From an uncultured Paracoccaceae bacterium (GTDB taxonomy: Bacteria; Pseudomonadota; Alphaproteobacteria; Rhodobacterales; Rhodobacteraceae), in contig CANNFR010000001.1 of the NCBI GenBank assembly GCA_947503935.1, positions 124,001 through 188,000 of the forward strand: a DNA stretch of 64,000 bases, in the 5' to 3' direction. The notes beneath the pieces are model-generated. The model saw only the letters and a program-made list of their open reading frames with translations. It made no database searches and was not told the DNA's origin. The position numbers and the translations under genes were made by a program. Shown in pieces: positions 42,000 through 52,085 of this stretch (within the stretch, counting starts at the first letter, position 1; each line of letters starts with the position of its first letter).

Positions 42000-43139
42000 A
42001 TGAAGTTTAAAGCCGTTATTGCACTGTTCGCTTTCGTGACCGCGCCCGCTTGGGCGAACGAAGGCGTTACCGATTCGACCATCAGCTTCGCGCAAGTGGC
42101 CGCACTTGAGGGGCCGGCCTCGGCTCTTGGGACGGGGATGCAACTGGGGATCCGCGCCGCGTTTGAGGAGGCTAATCGTGCCGGCGGCGTTGCAGGCCGG
42201 ACATTGGTGCTCGAGACATTCGATGATGGTTACGAACCCGAGAAATCTGTCGAGCAGGTGCGTTCTGTCCTGAACGCGAACGCCCATATCGGCCTGATCG
42301 GTCCTGTCGGAACGCCGACCACCCTGGCCACGCAGCCATTGGCGACAAGCGCAAACATGCCCTTCATCGGGCCGTTCACCGGTGCTGGCTTTCTGCGCGC
42401 GCCCGAGCTTGAGAATGTGGTGAACATCCGCGCGTCCTATGAGGCCGAAACCGAACGTTGGATCAAGTATCTGGCGGATGAACGTGGCCTGACCAAGATC
42501 GCCATTCTTTATCAGGATGACGGGTTTGGCCGTGCGGGTCTGGCTGGCGTGAACAAGGCCCTTGAAAGCCGCGGCATGGAGTTGGTGGCGGAGGGCTTCT
42601 ATGCCCGCAACACCACAGCCGTGAAATCGGCCCTCCTGGACATCCGCCGTTCTGAGGCCGATGCGGTGGTCATGGTCGGCGCTTACAAGCCCGTCGCCGA
42701 GTTTATCCGCCTGTCCCGGCAGCTGAGCTTCAATCCGGTGTTCATGAACATCTCGTTCGTGGGCACAGATGCGCTGAAGGCCGAGCTTGGGGCCGATGGC
42801 GAGGGCGTCATCATTTCGCAAGTCGTGCCATATCCCATGGACACCTCGATCCCGCTTGTGGCGGCCTATCATGAGGCCCTGGCGGCGGTCGATGCCGAGG
42901 CCACGCCCGGCTTTGTATCGCTGGAGGGTTACATCACCGGCAGGCTGGCTATCGAGGCGCTGAACAAAACAGGCGACGCCCTGACGCGTGACAGCTTCCT
43001 GACCGCTTTGAAATCACTGAGCGACGTGGACATGGACGGCATCAAGCTGACGTTTGGCGCTGGTGACAATCAGGGTATGGATGACGTGTTCATGACCGTG
43101 ATTTCGGCCGACGGAAATGTCGTGCCGCTCGAAGGCTGA
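42000..43139 (+). CDS. Type I periplasmic binding protein (Leu/Ile/Val-receptor family)
   Basis: A 379-residue exported protein with a signal peptide ending at WANE. The LivJ-type fold shows in [35 protein letters not shown] and [17 protein letters not shown] at 42000 follows GAGGACAGG. There are no ABC permease or ATPase genes nearby; the next gene is a chemoreceptor, so this protein is probably a ligand sensor for taxis rather than a transport receptor. Ligand class likely amino acid, amide or similar. Confidence 0.85.
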   Translation: MKFKAVIALFAFVTAPAWANEGVTDSTISFAQVAALEGPASALGTGMQLGIRAAFEEANRAGGVAGRTLVLETFDDGYEPEKSVEQVRSVLNANAHIGLIGPVGTPTTLATQPLATSANMPFIGPFTGAGFLRAPELENVVNIRASYEAETERWIKYLADERGLTKIAILYQDDGFGRAGLAGVNKALESRGMELVAEGFYARNTTAVKSALLDIRRSEADAVVMVGAYKPVAEFIRLSRQLSFNPVFMNISFVGTDALKAELGADGEGVIISQVVPYPMDTSIPLVAAYHEALAAVDAEATPGFVSLEGYITGRLAIEALNKTGDALTRDSFLTALKSLSDVDMDGIKLTFGAGDNQGMDDVFMTVISADGNVVPLEG

Positions 43140-43147
43140 CGGCAATC

Positions 43148-43169
43148 GGGCCCGGAACACTCCGGGCCC
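43148..43169 (+). promoter_or_regulatory. Intercistronic hairpin between binding protein and chemoreceptor
   Basis: GGGCCCGGA (43148-43156), loop ACAC, TCCGGGCCC (43161-43169): a perfect 9-bp stem located 8 bases after the stop. It probably causes partial termination or protects the upstream message, so the soluble binding protein is made in excess over the membrane receptor. Confidence 0.6.
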
Positions 43170-43203
43170 TACCACTCAAATCACGCGCTCAGGAAAACGA
43201 CAG

Positions 43204-45978
43204 ATGAAAGCTTTCACCGCGAAGATTCTTGGCAGTCTGGCCTTCAAGATCATATGCCTTGTGACCGTTATCGGCCTGACCACCGCCGTGACCGTGTATC
43301 TCGGTCTGAAGGCCTTTGTCCGCACGTCTCAGAGTGTCGCGGAACTGGTCGAAAGACAGGTGCCGGTTCTGAAGGAAAGCAATTCTCTCCTGTCCGGCCT
43401 GAGCGAGGTGAATAAAGGCTTTTCCGAGGTCTTGGCCGCGAATGATGAAGCTTCTCTGACCGCGATAGAGGCGGCTTTGACGGCAACTCTCTCGGCCCTG
43501 CGTGCAGGCATTGACGGCACTGATGTGCCCGATCTGTCGCTCATGGTCAGCGGTATCGAGACGCAGTTGGCCGAAGTGATCGCGGCACGGGCCGACGAAT
43601 TCGCCCGGCAGAATTCAATCGATGAGACGCTGATCGAAATGCAGCAAAGGGCGATTGTTATCGCGGAAGTCGTCGCTGCAGAAAGTGACAGCGCCTACTT
43701 CGATTTGGTCCTTGGCGGCGAACAAACGGTTTCCGCAGTCTCCAGAACGCTTGATAAGCTGATTTCCCAGGATGTTGGCGATTTGCAATCGGCGATGGCG
43801 GCCCGTGTGGAAGTCAACGTCCTCATCGGTGTCACTTTGGGTCTGATTGCCCGTCCGGGTGAGGCGCGCACCGCGATTTTGGTCGATCTGGCGCGTGGAT
43901 CGCTGAACAGGCTTGGATCTGTCGCTGAAGACCTGAGCGTGCGGGAAGATACGGCAGAGAAAGCACGGGGCCTTCTGGCGCTACAGACACGAGGTGCGGC
44001 GATTGTCGACAGGCCTCAAAGTGCGATCATATCCGGTCAGGAACTGGTCACATCACTGAAAGAAGTCGATGCAGCGCTGGCCATTTGGCAGGACAATCTC
44101 GGCTTTGAACTTGAGCTTGCCGCCATTGAAGCCGGTGAAACCAACAAGGCTGATATTGAACGCATGATCGAGACCCATGTCGAGCCTCTCAGACAATTCG
44201 CCAGTCTTGATTCCGCGGCGCGATCTGTTTTTGCAGGCGCCATTGCCGTGGCCCTTGCGACAAGTCCGTCAGATGCGGATACGGCGCAGCAGGCGTTGGT
44301 CGGTCAGGCAAATGGTCTTGCGCGCGCATTGTCTGGTATTGACGACAGCCTGAGGCCCGATATCGAGAGACTGATCTCGATTGCAGACCCGGCAACAGGG
44401 ATCCATGCCGAGCAGATCGCACTTTTGGAGGCCCGTGCCAACGCAGCAGAGGCCTCACGCGAGGCGGCCGTGGCCGTTGGACGTCTGTCGGACAGCCTCC
44501 GCGCCTCTGCCGCAGAAACACTGGGCTCGGTTGCGGTGGCCGGCAATGAGATATTGGCGCTGACGAAAGAATCGACCCAGCAGATGTGGGTTCTCACGGC
44601 GCTCACAGGGGGTCTGATCGCAGTTTCGCCCTTCGTGGCTTGGCTGCTGATCATCCGCCCAATCCGCCGGGCGACAAATGCGACAGTACGCCTGTCGCAA
44701 GGCGATCTTGAGGCCGTCGACCGACTGCGCGCGGGTGAGGGAGAGGTCGGTCAATTGTCGGGTGCCTTGCTTGTCTTCCGGGATAACCTGCGAGAGAAGA
44801 TCGCGCTGGAAGAGGAAGAACGGCAAAACGCAGAGGAACGCGCGGCGCAGGCCTTGGCCGCAGAACGTACGGCACGAGAGCGTGACATGCGCGAAGCGGA
44901 AGAGCGCGCCGACCGCGAACGTCGGGAGCGCGAGCGACACGATGCCGAGGAAGCTGAACGCAACCGGCTTCGCGAGGTTGCCGATCTGGAGCGCCAGGAG
45001 ATGCTCGAAGGGCAAAACCGCATCGTGACCGCATTGGCGAAAGCGCTGAGCGACGTGTCGGAAGGCGATCTTTCGGTACAGATCACTGAACCGTTCCCGG
45101 GCGATAGCGACAGCCTGCGTCAGGATTTCAACGAGGCAATGGCAAAGCTGTGCAGCTTGTTGACGGATGTGCAGGAAACCGCGCAAACAATCGAGGCTGA
45201 AACCTCAAGTGTCGCAAATGCGTCAACTGAATTGGCGCGGCGTACGGAAAGTACGGCGGCTACGCTTGAACAATCCTCTGCGGCATTGACGGAATTGACA
45301 AAACTTGTGCAATCGACAGCCGGACAATCGGGGCAGGCCCGCGAAGTCGCGGATGATGCGCAACACAAGTCATCGGAAGGTCGGGACGCGGTGCGAGAGG
45401 CGAAAACGGCCATGGATGCCATTGCGCAATCGTCAGAGGAAATCTCAAAAATCGTCGAGCTGATCAGCGGGATCGCATTTCAGACAAACCTTCTGGCCCT
45501 GAATGCTGGCGTTGAAGCCGCCCGTGCCGGGGAATCGGGACGTGGTTTTGCAGTGGTTGCGTCTGAAGTCAGGGCTTTGTCTTTACGGACGACCGATGCA
45601 GCGCAGGAGATCTCGCAGCTTATCTCCCAAAGTGCCGAAGAGGTCCAGCGCGGTGTGACGACAGTTGCTGAGGCGGATACGTCGCTTGAGAAGATCAGTG
45701 TCTCCATCGTTCAGCTTAACAAGGCTATCGCGGAAATCTCAGCGGCAACTGGTGAGCAATCGTCTGGCCTTGCAGAGATTGACAGCGCGGTGAGCCAGTT
45801 GGATCACAACACGCAGAGTAACGCCGCAATCGCTGAGGAGGTGACGGCAAGTGGTCATTCGCTGGTGACCCAAGTCGGACAGCTCAGAGGCAAGCTGAAA
45901 CAGTTCAGGATGGAGGCGAATGCCATCTCGATCGACGTGGATCAGAACACTGAGCTTGCTCTGGCGCGGTCGGCTTAG
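43204..45978 (+). CDS. Methyl-accepting chemotaxis protein with large helical periplasmic domain
   Basis: A 924-residue receptor. TM1 is at about residues 12-34 and TM2 at about 461-485 ([24 protein letters not shown]), enclosing a roughly 425-residue helical sensor. A HAMP domain follows, then a charged coiled coil (about 530-600) and a second HAMP-like unit ([17 protein letters not shown]). The signalling hairpin has the tip [22 protein letters not shown] near 757. The C-terminus lacks a CheR/CheB pentapeptide. It forms a two-gene unit with the binding protein. The periplasmic domain is larger than in four-helix-bundle receptors. Confidence 0.9.
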   Translation: MKAFTAKILGSLAFKIICLVTVIGLTTAVTVYLGLKAFVRTSQSVAELVERQVPVLKESNSLLSGLSEVNKGFSEVLAANDEASLTAIEAALTATLSALRAGIDGTDVPDLSLMVSGIETQLAEVIAARADEFARQNSIDETLIEMQQRAIVIAEVVAAESDSAYFDLVLGGEQTVSAVSRTLDKLISQDVGDLQSAMAARVEVNVLIGVTLGLIARPGEARTAILVDLARGSLNRLGSVAEDLSVREDTAEKARGLLALQTRGAAIVDRPQSAIISGQELVTSLKEVDAALAIWQDNLGFELELAAIEAGETNKADIERMIETHVEPLRQFASLDSAARSVFAGAIAVALATSPSDADTAQQALVGQANGLARALSGIDDSLRPDIERLISIADPATGIHAEQIALLEARANAAEASREAAVAVGRLSDSLRASAAETLGSVAVAGNEILALTKESTQQMWVLTALTGGLIAVSPFVAWLLIIRPIRRATNATVRLSQGDLEAVDRLRAGEGEVGQLSGALLVFRDNLREKIALEEEERQNAEERAAQALAAERTARERDMREAEERADRERRERERHDAEEAERNRLREVADLERQEMLEGQNRIVTALAKALSDVSEGDLSVQITEPFPGDSDSLRQDFNEAMAKLCSLLTDVQETAQTIEAETSSVANASTELARRTESTAATLEQSSAALTELTKLVQSTAGQSGQAREVADDAQHKSSEGRDAVREAKTAMDAIAQSSEEISKIVELISGIAFQTNLLALNAGVEAARAGESGRGFAVVASEVRALSLRTTDAAQEISQLISQSAEEVQRGVTTVAEADTSLEKISVSIVQLNKAIAEISAATGEQSSGLAEIDSAVSQLDHNTQSNAAIAEEVTASGHSLVTQVGQLRGKLKQFRMEANAISIDVDQNTELALARSA

Positions 45979-46000
45979 GATTGATACTTGGCAGCGATAG

Positions 46001-46024
46001 GGGTGGTCGTAGAGGAGACCACCC
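46001..46024 (+). terminator. Hairpin downstream of the chemoreceptor gene
   Basis: GGGTGGTC (46001-46008) and GACCACCC (46017-46024) pair perfectly across an 8-base loop, 22 bases after the stop, followed by TTATC. Plausible terminator with a poor T run. Confidence 0.5.
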
Positions 46025-46579
46025 TTATCGTCGGTCCGGGCATCGGTGCATCCGGCGCATTCGAGAAACCATTGAAGGATCATCTGGCCGCTGTTGGCAA
46101 TAACTAGCCCGGCTCCTTCAGGCGAAGAACTGACCGACCGCATATGGGGAGCACTTGATGCCAAGTCGGAAGCATCCTAAAGACGGGCACTCTTCCAAGA
46201 CAAGCTCGAAGTTTTCTAGGCTCAAGCGTTTCGCGAAACACCTGAGGCATCGCTGATAACATAACGCGTTGAGGCCTTCGATTTCAGGCAGTATCGGGTG
46301 CTTCGAGCTTTTCGGATGATGCCGTAGCGGATTGCGTATCTACTTTTGCAGGCGTTAGCGACACCACTTTCCGTGGCAGATCGGAGAAATGCTTGGGCGA
46401 TCATGGCGGCGAGATGGGCGGAAGTGGCAACCGACGGCTACGGCTGTTTGGCGCAGAGGCCGTGACGCATGAGATCGGCATGACACCAAACCACAGCCTT
46501 TCATCTAACCTTGGAAGAGTGGCTATCTGACAAATCCCTGTGGCTTGTTGCGCCACTGAAGCCGGGGTAAACCAACGCC
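46025..46579. other. Long non-coding or decayed stretch
   Basis: About 555 bases with lower GC than the flanks and no gene with both a credible ribosome site and a recognisable product. Short frames on both strands (for example 46158-46256 plus, 46222-46404 minus) are basic, lack family features and are interrupted. It may be a decayed insertion or transposase remnant, but no terminal repeats were identified. Confidence 0.45.
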
Positions 46580-46906
46580 ATGGTCATCTACGGTCTCAAG
46601 AATTGCGATACGTGCCGTAAGGCCCGGAAAGCCCTTCAGGCGGCTGGACATAGTGCTGAGCTGCATGATGTTCGCGAGACACCTTTGACTGAGGCGCAGA
46701 TCGCCCGCTTCCATCAGGCTTTCGAAACCCGTCTGGTCAACAAATCGTCCGCCACTTGGCGTGGCCTGGACGAGGATCAAAGAGTGGCTGCGCCCCAGGC
46801 GCTTCTGAAGGCCCACCCGACCCTGATGAAGCGCCCCGTGATTGATGCGGGCGGGACCCTCTATCTTGGCTGGACCAAAGATGTGCAGGCCGCGCTTTTG
46901 AAATAG
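46580..46906 (+). CDS. ArsC/Spx-family thioredoxin-fold protein (YffB-like)
   Basis: A 108-residue protein with the redox motif Cys9-x-x-Cys12 in GLKNCDTCRKARKAL, and MKRPVIDAGG near the C-terminus, as in YffB and arsenate-reductase-like proteins. These are small glutathione-linked reductases of uncertain substrate. Monocistronic, converging with the cold-shock gene through a shared hairpin. Confidence 0.88.
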   Translation: MVIYGLKNCDTCRKARKALQAAGHSAELHDVRETPLTEAQIARFHQAFETRLVNKSSATWRGLDEDQRVAAPQALLKAHPTLMKRPVIDAGGTLYLGWTKDVQAALLK

Positions 46907-46910
46907 CAAA

Positions 46911-46932
46911 CGGCCCGCGAAACTGCGGGCCG
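46911..46932. terminator. Bidirectional terminator hairpin
   Basis: CGGCCCGC (46911-46918), loop GAAACT, GCGGGCCG (46925-46932), placed between the 3' ends of the convergent ArsC-like and cold-shock genes. Stem is perfect. On the minus strand it is followed by TTTG, and on the plus strand by a short C-rich run. Confidence 0.65.
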
Positions 46933-46959
46933 CTGGAAACTCCCCCGATGCGGGAGCGA

Positions 46960-47166
46960 TTACAAAAGCTTCAGATCGCCCGCCGAAGACCGGCCATCGC
47001 GGCCCGCCTGCAATTCATAGCTGATCTTCTGGTTGTCGTTCAGGCCCGTCAGCCCGGCCCGCTCAACCGCCGAGATATGCACGAACACATCCTGCCCGCC
47101 ATCATCCGGCGCGATGAACCCAAAACCCTTGGTGCTGTTGAACCACTTTACGGTGCCAGTCGGCAT
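46960..47166 (-). CDS. Cold-shock domain protein (CspA family)
   Basis: A 68-residue single OB-fold nucleic-acid chaperone with RNP1 KGFGFI and RNP2 VFVHIS, starting MPTGTVKWFN. The start at 47166 is the conserved Met of the domain. Binds single-stranded RNA/DNA and melts RNA structure. The upstream 165 bases on the minus strand form a likely structured 5' leader, common in this family. Confidence 0.93.
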   Translation of the reverse strand: MPTGTVKWFNSTKGFGFIAPDDGGQDVFVHISAVERAGLTGLNDNQKISYELQAGRDGRSSAGDLKLL

Positions 47167-47332
47167 CTCCGCATCTCCTTCGTCATTGACCCCGGGGCGA
47201 CATGCCGGCGGGGGGAGCGGCCAGGTCTTCCAGTAAATCCGGCTGCCTTGAAGAAGGAGGCGGTCTTGAAAGTCTGATATCGCCCGCCAAAAATGGCTCA
47301 ACGACAGAAAATTTCAAGAGGAATGCGCGGGC

Positions 47333-47869
47333 TCAGCGAAATCGTGCAAGAACCCGGTCGACCGAGATTGGCCCGGCCCCACGCACAACCAGCACGAGCA
47401 GAGCGAAAATCCAGAAGGCCCGTTGGTCGAGGATGAGGGCCGAGGCATTGCCATCGAACCAGGCGCCGATGTCCTGCGCGGCGGCGTTGTGGCCGGTGAT
47501 GTCGACCAGGCTTTGAACCGCGACGAAACCGATCATGCCGACGGCTGCGAGGCGGGTGAAAAGGCCGATCACGATCAGCACGGGCAGGATGTATTCGGCC
47601 CAGGTGCCCGCAAGCACGACCAGCGTGTGAAAGGCCGAAAGCTGAGAGACGTCGTAGCCGACCGCCTCCATAGCCTTGGGAAAGATCTGCGCATAGGCGC
47701 CGACCGAAGGTGAGAAAAGTGAAGACCCTACCTTGGTTCCCGCTGAGTTCAGGTAATAGACCAGAAGGACGCCCGCGAAGACCAGCCGCGCCAGCGTGGG
47801 GATCAGCCAGGGCGCCATCGCCTCGATCCGGTTGAAAACAGCGTCGTGCAGGCGGGTGAGGGCGGTCAT
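47333..47869 (-). CDS. DoxX-family membrane protein of the bufferin operon
   Basis: A 178-residue membrane protein with four hydrophobic segments (APWLIPTLARLVFAGVLLVYYL first) and the DoxX pattern AEYILPVLIVIGLFTRLAAVG. ATGA overlap with the DUF2063 gene (47866-47869). DoxX-like proteins commonly follow DUF692/DUF2063 pairs, probably as a redox or membrane partner. Confidence 0.85.
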   Translation of the reverse strand: MTALTRLHDAVFNRIEAMAPWLIPTLARLVFAGVLLVYYLNSAGTKVGSSLFSPSVGAYAQIFPKAMEAVGYDVSQLSAFHTLVVLAGTWAEYILPVLIVIGLFTRLAAVGMIGFVAVQSLVDITGHNAAAQDIGAWFDGNASALILDQRAFWIFALLVLVVRGAGPISVDRVLARFR

Positions 47870-48615
47870 GTCGAAGCTCCGAATTGAATGTCAGTGATGG
47901 CGCCGCCCGCGAGGAGGAGGCCGAGAACCGGGCCGGGGTCGAACCCATCGCCCCCTGAGACGACGGCGGCACCCAGGGCGTTTCCCTTGGCCAATGCGGC
48001 GATGAAGTCGGCGCCGCCCGGGGGCAGGGCCTGCGCGACGGGGTCGTAGCCCGGGCGGGTCACCAGCACATCTTGCGCAACCTTCCGGGGCTGCGGCGCG
48101 CCCTCTTCGGTGTTCACGCGCCAGATATCGTGCAGCGGCCAATATGAGCGGACCACCTGCATCGCTGGCGCTAACGTCAGGCGGCCTGCCATCAGGTCAA
48201 CGCCGCCGGTCTGCAACGCCTCGGGGCCTATGGGTGTGGCGTCGGCGGCGTGGTACGCGCGGCGGATCGCCAGTTCAAGCCGGGCCACATCGCGCAGATA
48301 GCGTAGATGGTCCACCGGTTTGAAGGCGGCCAGAAAATTGGGAAGCTCGGCGCCGTAATGCATCATCAACGGCGATTTCGGCGGGTGGTTGCGGACGTAA
48401 ACACCTGCCATCGCGCGGAAGAAGTCATCCCCCACGATTTTGCGGACGACCGGAAAGGCGACTTCGAGCGCGTCGATCAGGCTGACGGTGACGTTGTTGC
48501 GATAGACCGAAAACCGCCGCCCGGCCGGACCGTCGGCGGGGTCGGTCAGGCCGGTTGGCACAGGCTGCTCGGGGTCAAGAACAGCGGCGCGAAACTGGGT
48601 CTGGCTGACGGTCAC
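47866..48615 (-). CDS. DUF2063 putative DNA-binding/partner protein (BufC/HvfC type)
   Basis: A 249-residue protein with the N-terminal DUF2063 signature ([47 protein letters not shown]). In bufferin-type clusters this protein accompanies the DUF692 enzyme and is needed for precursor modification, probably by guiding the peptide. The label DNA-binding is historic. ATGA overlaps on both sides, so expression is locked to its neighbours. Confidence 0.87.
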   Translation of the reverse strand: MTVSQTQFRAAVLDPEQPVPTGLTDPADGPAGRRFSVYRNNVTVSLIDALEVAFPVVRKIVGDDFFRAMAGVYVRNHPPKSPLMMHYGAELPNFLAAFKPVDHLRYLRDVARLELAIRRAYHAADATPIGPEALQTGGVDLMAGRLTLAPAMQVVRSYWPLHDIWRVNTEEGAPQPRKVAQDVLVTRPGYDPVAQALPPGGADFIAALAKGNALGAAVVSGGDGFDPGPVLGLLLAGGAITDIQFGAST

Positions 48616-49463
48616 GCGGGCACCTTGTCCAGCACGTCTGCGGCGCGCTGGGCCTCGGCGGCCAGGACGGGCCAGTCGGGCACGTCATTGTCCCATTCGA
48701 TCAGGGTCGGCTTCGGGCCGCCTGCGGCGATGACCTCGGCATAAAGCGCCCAGACCGGATCGACGACCTCGCTACCGTGGCTGTCGATCAGAAGGGGCGC
48801 GCCGTGATCGTCGTGATCCTCGTCATGCCCGCCGAGATGGATCTCGCCGACCTGATCCAGCGGGAAGGCGGCCAGATAGGCGCGCGGATTGGTCTGTTGA
48901 TTGGTGGCCGAGACGAAGACGTTGTTGACGTCAAGGAGCAGACCGCATCCGGTGCGGCGGGTCAGCTCGGCCAGGAAATCGGTCTCGGCCATCGTGGTTT
49001 CGGCGAAGGCGAGGTAGGTCGAGGGGTTTTCCAGCAGCATGCGGCGGCCGAGGGCCTCTTGCACCTCGTCGATATGATCGGCGACGCGGGCCAGAGTGGC
49101 TTCGGTGTAGGGCAGGGGCAAGAGGTCGTTCAGGTAAGCGCCGTCATGGGTCGACCAGGCCAAGTGCTCGGAAAAACTGGCAGGGTTCAGCCAGCCGACA
49201 AGATGCTTCAGCCGGGCCAGATGATCGGCATCAAGGCGCCCTTCACCACCGATGGAGAGGCCCACGCCGTGAACCGAGATTGGAAACCGCTCGGCCAGAG
49301 CGCGGAGCTGCGCCAGGGGGCGGCCACCCTCGCCCATGTAGTTTTCTGCATGGATTTCCAGCCATTCGACCGGCTGAGGGGCCTCAAGAATGTTCGAAAA
49401 ATGCTGGGGCTTGTAGCCGACACCCGGACGGGCCGGCAGAGTCTGGTGCCGAAAATCAAGCAT
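48612..49463 (-). CDS. DUF692 multinuclear iron oxygenase (BufB/HvfB/MbnB-like)
   Basis: A 283-residue TIM-barrel enzyme with the MNIO family iron-ligand segments: [69 protein letters not shown] and [14 protein letters not shown]. Such enzymes convert peptide cysteines to oxazolone/thioamide or thiooxazole groups. Start at 49463 chosen because GGGGAGG sits 5 bases upstream; 49478 is possible. The cysteine-rich peptide gene just upstream is the presumed substrate. Confidence 0.92.
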   Translation of the reverse strand: MLDFRHQTLPARPGVGYKPQHFSNILEAPQPVEWLEIHAENYMGEGGRPLAQLRALAERFPISVHGVGLSIGGEGRLDADHLARLKHLVGWLNPASFSEHLAWSTHDGAYLNDLLPLPYTEATLARVADHIDEVQEALGRRMLLENPSTYLAFAETTMAETDFLAELTRRTGCGLLLDVNNVFVSATNQQTNPRAYLAAFPLDQVGEIHLGGHDEDHDDHGAPLLIDSHGSEVVDPVWALYAEVIAAGGPKPTLIEWDNDVPDWPVLAAEAQRAADVLDKVPA

Positions 49464-49520
49464 TTCAGCCTCCCCCATATCGAAGATAAGCCCCCGGCAC
49501 TTCTGCCGGAGGCCTGAAAA

Positions 49521-49811
49521 TTATGCAGGCAGATCGCGATCGAGCTCTTCCAGCGAGCCCATGCGGTCACCCGGAACTTCCATCGTCGTGCAGGTGCCGG
49601 CGGGGACCAGTGTCCAGGCATTGCCCTGATAATCGACGGTCGAGGTGCCGGCGCAGGTGGTGCCGGGCCCGGCGGCGCAGTCATTCTCGCCTGCCAGCGA
49701 CACGCCGAAGCACTTTTCCATGGCTTGCGCATGGGCGGGGGCCGCGAAGTGCGAGGTAAAGGCAGCGGCAACGGCACCGATGACGGCGATGCTCTTCATT
49801 TGATGGGACAT
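49521..49811 (-). CDS. Bufferin-type (DUF2282) RiPP precursor
   Basis: A 96-residue exported peptide: signal region to about residue 29 (ending APAHAQ), then a core with Cys34, Cys45, Cys53 and Cys74 ([22 protein letters not shown] and VPAGTC). This matches the DUF2282/BufA1 pattern in which a DUF692 enzyme modifies cysteines to make a copper-binding periplasmic peptide. Start at 49811 has AGGGAGAG just upstream. First gene of the operon. Metal specificity is inferred from the family. The acidic tail (SLEELDRDL) after the core is notable. Confidence 0.88.
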   Translation of the reverse strand: MSHQMKSIAVIGAVAAAFTSHFAAPAHAQAMEKCFGVSLAGENDCAAGPGTTCAGTSTVDYQGNAWTLVPAGTCTTMEVPGDRMGSLEELDRDLPA

Positions 49812-49991
49812 TTGGTCTCTCCCTAGGTGTTAACATGTAATCGCGGTGGGCGACGAAATCAGTGGTACCTGGCCTTTGTGTCACTCACCACTCACAGAAC
49901 CGTGCGGCACACCCCTGTGACCTTCTGTAACATTTAGTCGCAGGGGCGTTGACCGCGGAAATGGCAGTGTATCACGCCGGATTCCGGCGGT

Positions 49992-51956
49992 CTAACCCGC
50001 CTCGGCGCTTTCCCGCAGATCGGGGGGAATTGCTTCCTTTTCAAGGGCTTGAACGAGGTCGGCCAGAGGCATTGTCTGGGTCTTGTTCTCGCCCAGACGC
50101 CGGACCGACACGGTTTTATCCTCAACCTCGCGCTGGCCGATGGCCAGGATCACAGGGACTTTTCCAACGGAATGTTCGCGCACTTTGTAATTAATCTTCT
50201 CGTTACGCACATCCGCCTCGGCCCGGATGCCCCGCGATTTCAGCGTTTCGACCACTTCTGAAACATAAGCGTCGGCATCCGACACGATGGAGGCCACGAC
50301 AACCTGCCGCGGCGCCAGCCAGAGCGGCAGTTTGCCAGCGTAGTTTTCAATGAGGATACCGATGAAGCGCTCGAAACTGCCCAAGGTGGCGCGGTGCAGC
50401 ATGAACGGGCGATGCTTGGCGCCGTCTTCGCCGATATAGGTCGCGCCCAGCCGCTCGGGCAGGTTCGGGTCGACCTGGAAAGTGCCGCATTGCCAAACCC
50501 GGCCGATGGCATCGGTCAGCTTGAAGTCGAGCTTCGGGGCGTAGAAAGCGCCCTCGCCGGGGTCGAGCGTGTAGGACTGGCCGGTCTTCTTGATCGCGTT
50601 TTCAAGCGCGGCCTCCATCTTGTCCCAGCTTTCTTCGGTGCCGACGCGCTTTTCAGGGCGGGTTGCGAACATGATCTCGAACTTTTCAAAGCCGAGGTCG
50701 CGGTAGACCGACGAGAGAAACTCGATGAAGCGCGCGCATTCACCCTCAATCTGGTCTTCGCGGCAAAAGATATGGGCGTCATCCTGAGTGAAACCGCGCA
50801 CCCGCATGATGCCGTGTAGCGCGCCCGAGGGCTCGTACCGGCTGCATGATCCGAACTCGGCCATGCGCAGCGGCAGGTCGCGATAGCTTTTCAGCCCGAC
50901 ATTGTAGATCTGCACATGGCAGGGGCAGTTCATCGGTTTCAGCGCGTTGACCGTCTTTTCGCGGGCGTGATCCTCATCGACCTCGACGATGAACATGTGC
51001 TCCTGATAATTCGCCCAATGCCCGCTTTCCTCCCAGAGTTTGCGGTTCACGACCTGGGGTGTGTTCACCTCGACATAGCCGCCCGCACGCTGGCGGCGGC
51101 GCATGTAGTCCTGCAGCGTGGTGTAGATGGTCCAGCCGTCCGGGTGCCAGAAGATCTGGCCCGGCGCCTCTTCCTGCATATGAAAGAGGTCCATCTCGCG
51201 GCCCAGCTTGCGGTGGTCGCGCTTGGCGGCTTCCTCAAGCATATGCAGATGCGCCTTCAGGTCATCGCGGTTCTTGAAGGCGACGCCGTAGATGCGCTGA
51301 AGCTGCTTGTTGTTGCTGTCGCCCCGCCAATAGGCGCCGGCCACGTTCATCAGTTTGAACGCATCCGCCGGCAGTTGCCCGGTATGCTGCAGATGCGGGC
51401 CACGGCAGAGGTCCTGCCAATGCCCATGCCAGTACATGCGGATCGGCTCATCGCCCGGGATCGCCTCGATCAACTCGACTTTGAAGGGCTCATTTTGGTC
51501 CTTGTAGTGCTGGATGGCGCGGGGCCGCTCCCAAACCTCGGTGCGCACGGGGTCGCGCGTGTTGATGATCTCGCGCATCTTCTTTTCGATGGCGCCGAGG
51601 TCTTCGGGCGTAAAGGGCTCTTCGCGGTCGAAATCATAATACCAGCCGTGTTCGATGACCGGGCCGATGGTGACCTTGACGTCGGGCCAGATCTCCTGCA
51701 CCGCGCGGGCCATCACATGGGCCATATCGTGACGGATCAGTTCCAACGCCGCGGCATCGTCGGCCATGGTGTTGATGGCGATGCTGGCATCGGCCTCGAT
51801 CGGCCATTGCAGGTCGTGATGGGTGCCGTTCAACTGGGCCGAGATCGCCTTTTTCGCCAGCGACGGCGCGATTGCGGCGGCAACCTCGGCAGGGGTGATG
51901 CCCGCGGGATAATCGCGTGCGTTGCCATCGGGAAATGTCAGAGAGATTTGGGCCAT
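49992..51956 (-). CDS. thrS: Threonyl-tRNA synthetase
   Basis: A 654-residue class II synthetase with N-terminal TGS domain, editing domain ([18 protein letters not shown] and a His-rich segment), catalytic core with MNCPCH (zinc Cys), [30 protein letters not shown] (motif 2), [16 protein letters not shown] (motif 3) and an anticodon-binding C-terminus. Full length for the family. Start at 51956 is the Met before [10 protein letters not shown]. Divergent from the MFS gene. Confidence 0.97.
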   Translation of the reverse strand: MAQISLTFPDGNARDYPAGITPAEVAAAIAPSLAKKAISAQLNGTHHDLQWPIEADASIAINTMADDAAALELIRHDMAHVMARAVQEIWPDVKVTIGPVIEHGWYYDFDREEPFTPEDLGAIEKKMREIINTRDPVRTEVWERPRAIQHYKDQNEPFKVELIEAIPGDEPIRMYWHGHWQDLCRGPHLQHTGQLPADAFKLMNVAGAYWRGDSNNKQLQRIYGVAFKNRDDLKAHLHMLEEAAKRDHRKLGREMDLFHMQEEAPGQIFWHPDGWTIYTTLQDYMRRRQRAGGYVEVNTPQVVNRKLWEESGHWANYQEHMFIVEVDEDHAREKTVNALKPMNCPCHVQIYNVGLKSYRDLPLRMAEFGSCSRYEPSGALHGIMRVRGFTQDDAHIFCREDQIEGECARFIEFLSSVYRDLGFEKFEIMFATRPEKRVGTEESWDKMEAALENAIKKTGQSYTLDPGEGAFYAPKLDFKLTDAIGRVWQCGTFQVDPNLPERLGATYIGEDGAKHRPFMLHRATLGSFERFIGILIENYAGKLPLWLAPRQVVVASIVSDADAYVSEVVETLKSRGIRAEADVRNEKINYKVREHSVGKVPVILAIGQREVEDKTVSVRRLGENKTQTMPLADLVQALEKEAIPPDLRESAEAG

Positions 51957-52085
51957 CTTGGCTGTCCTCGTCGGTTTGGCGGCTACAAAGCGCCCGGTTG
52001 CGGGTATGTGCCGCGTCACATGCGCTGCTTGTGCCATCTTGTCAACAGGCTGGCCGAACGGCGCGGGCGGGCTAGATCGGCCCGG

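Noticed and set aside
50916-52085. 390-codon upward extension of the MFS reading frame over thrS
   Set aside because: The extension is antisense to conserved thrS sequence and has no membrane segments. ATG at 52086 gives the natural transporter N-terminus.
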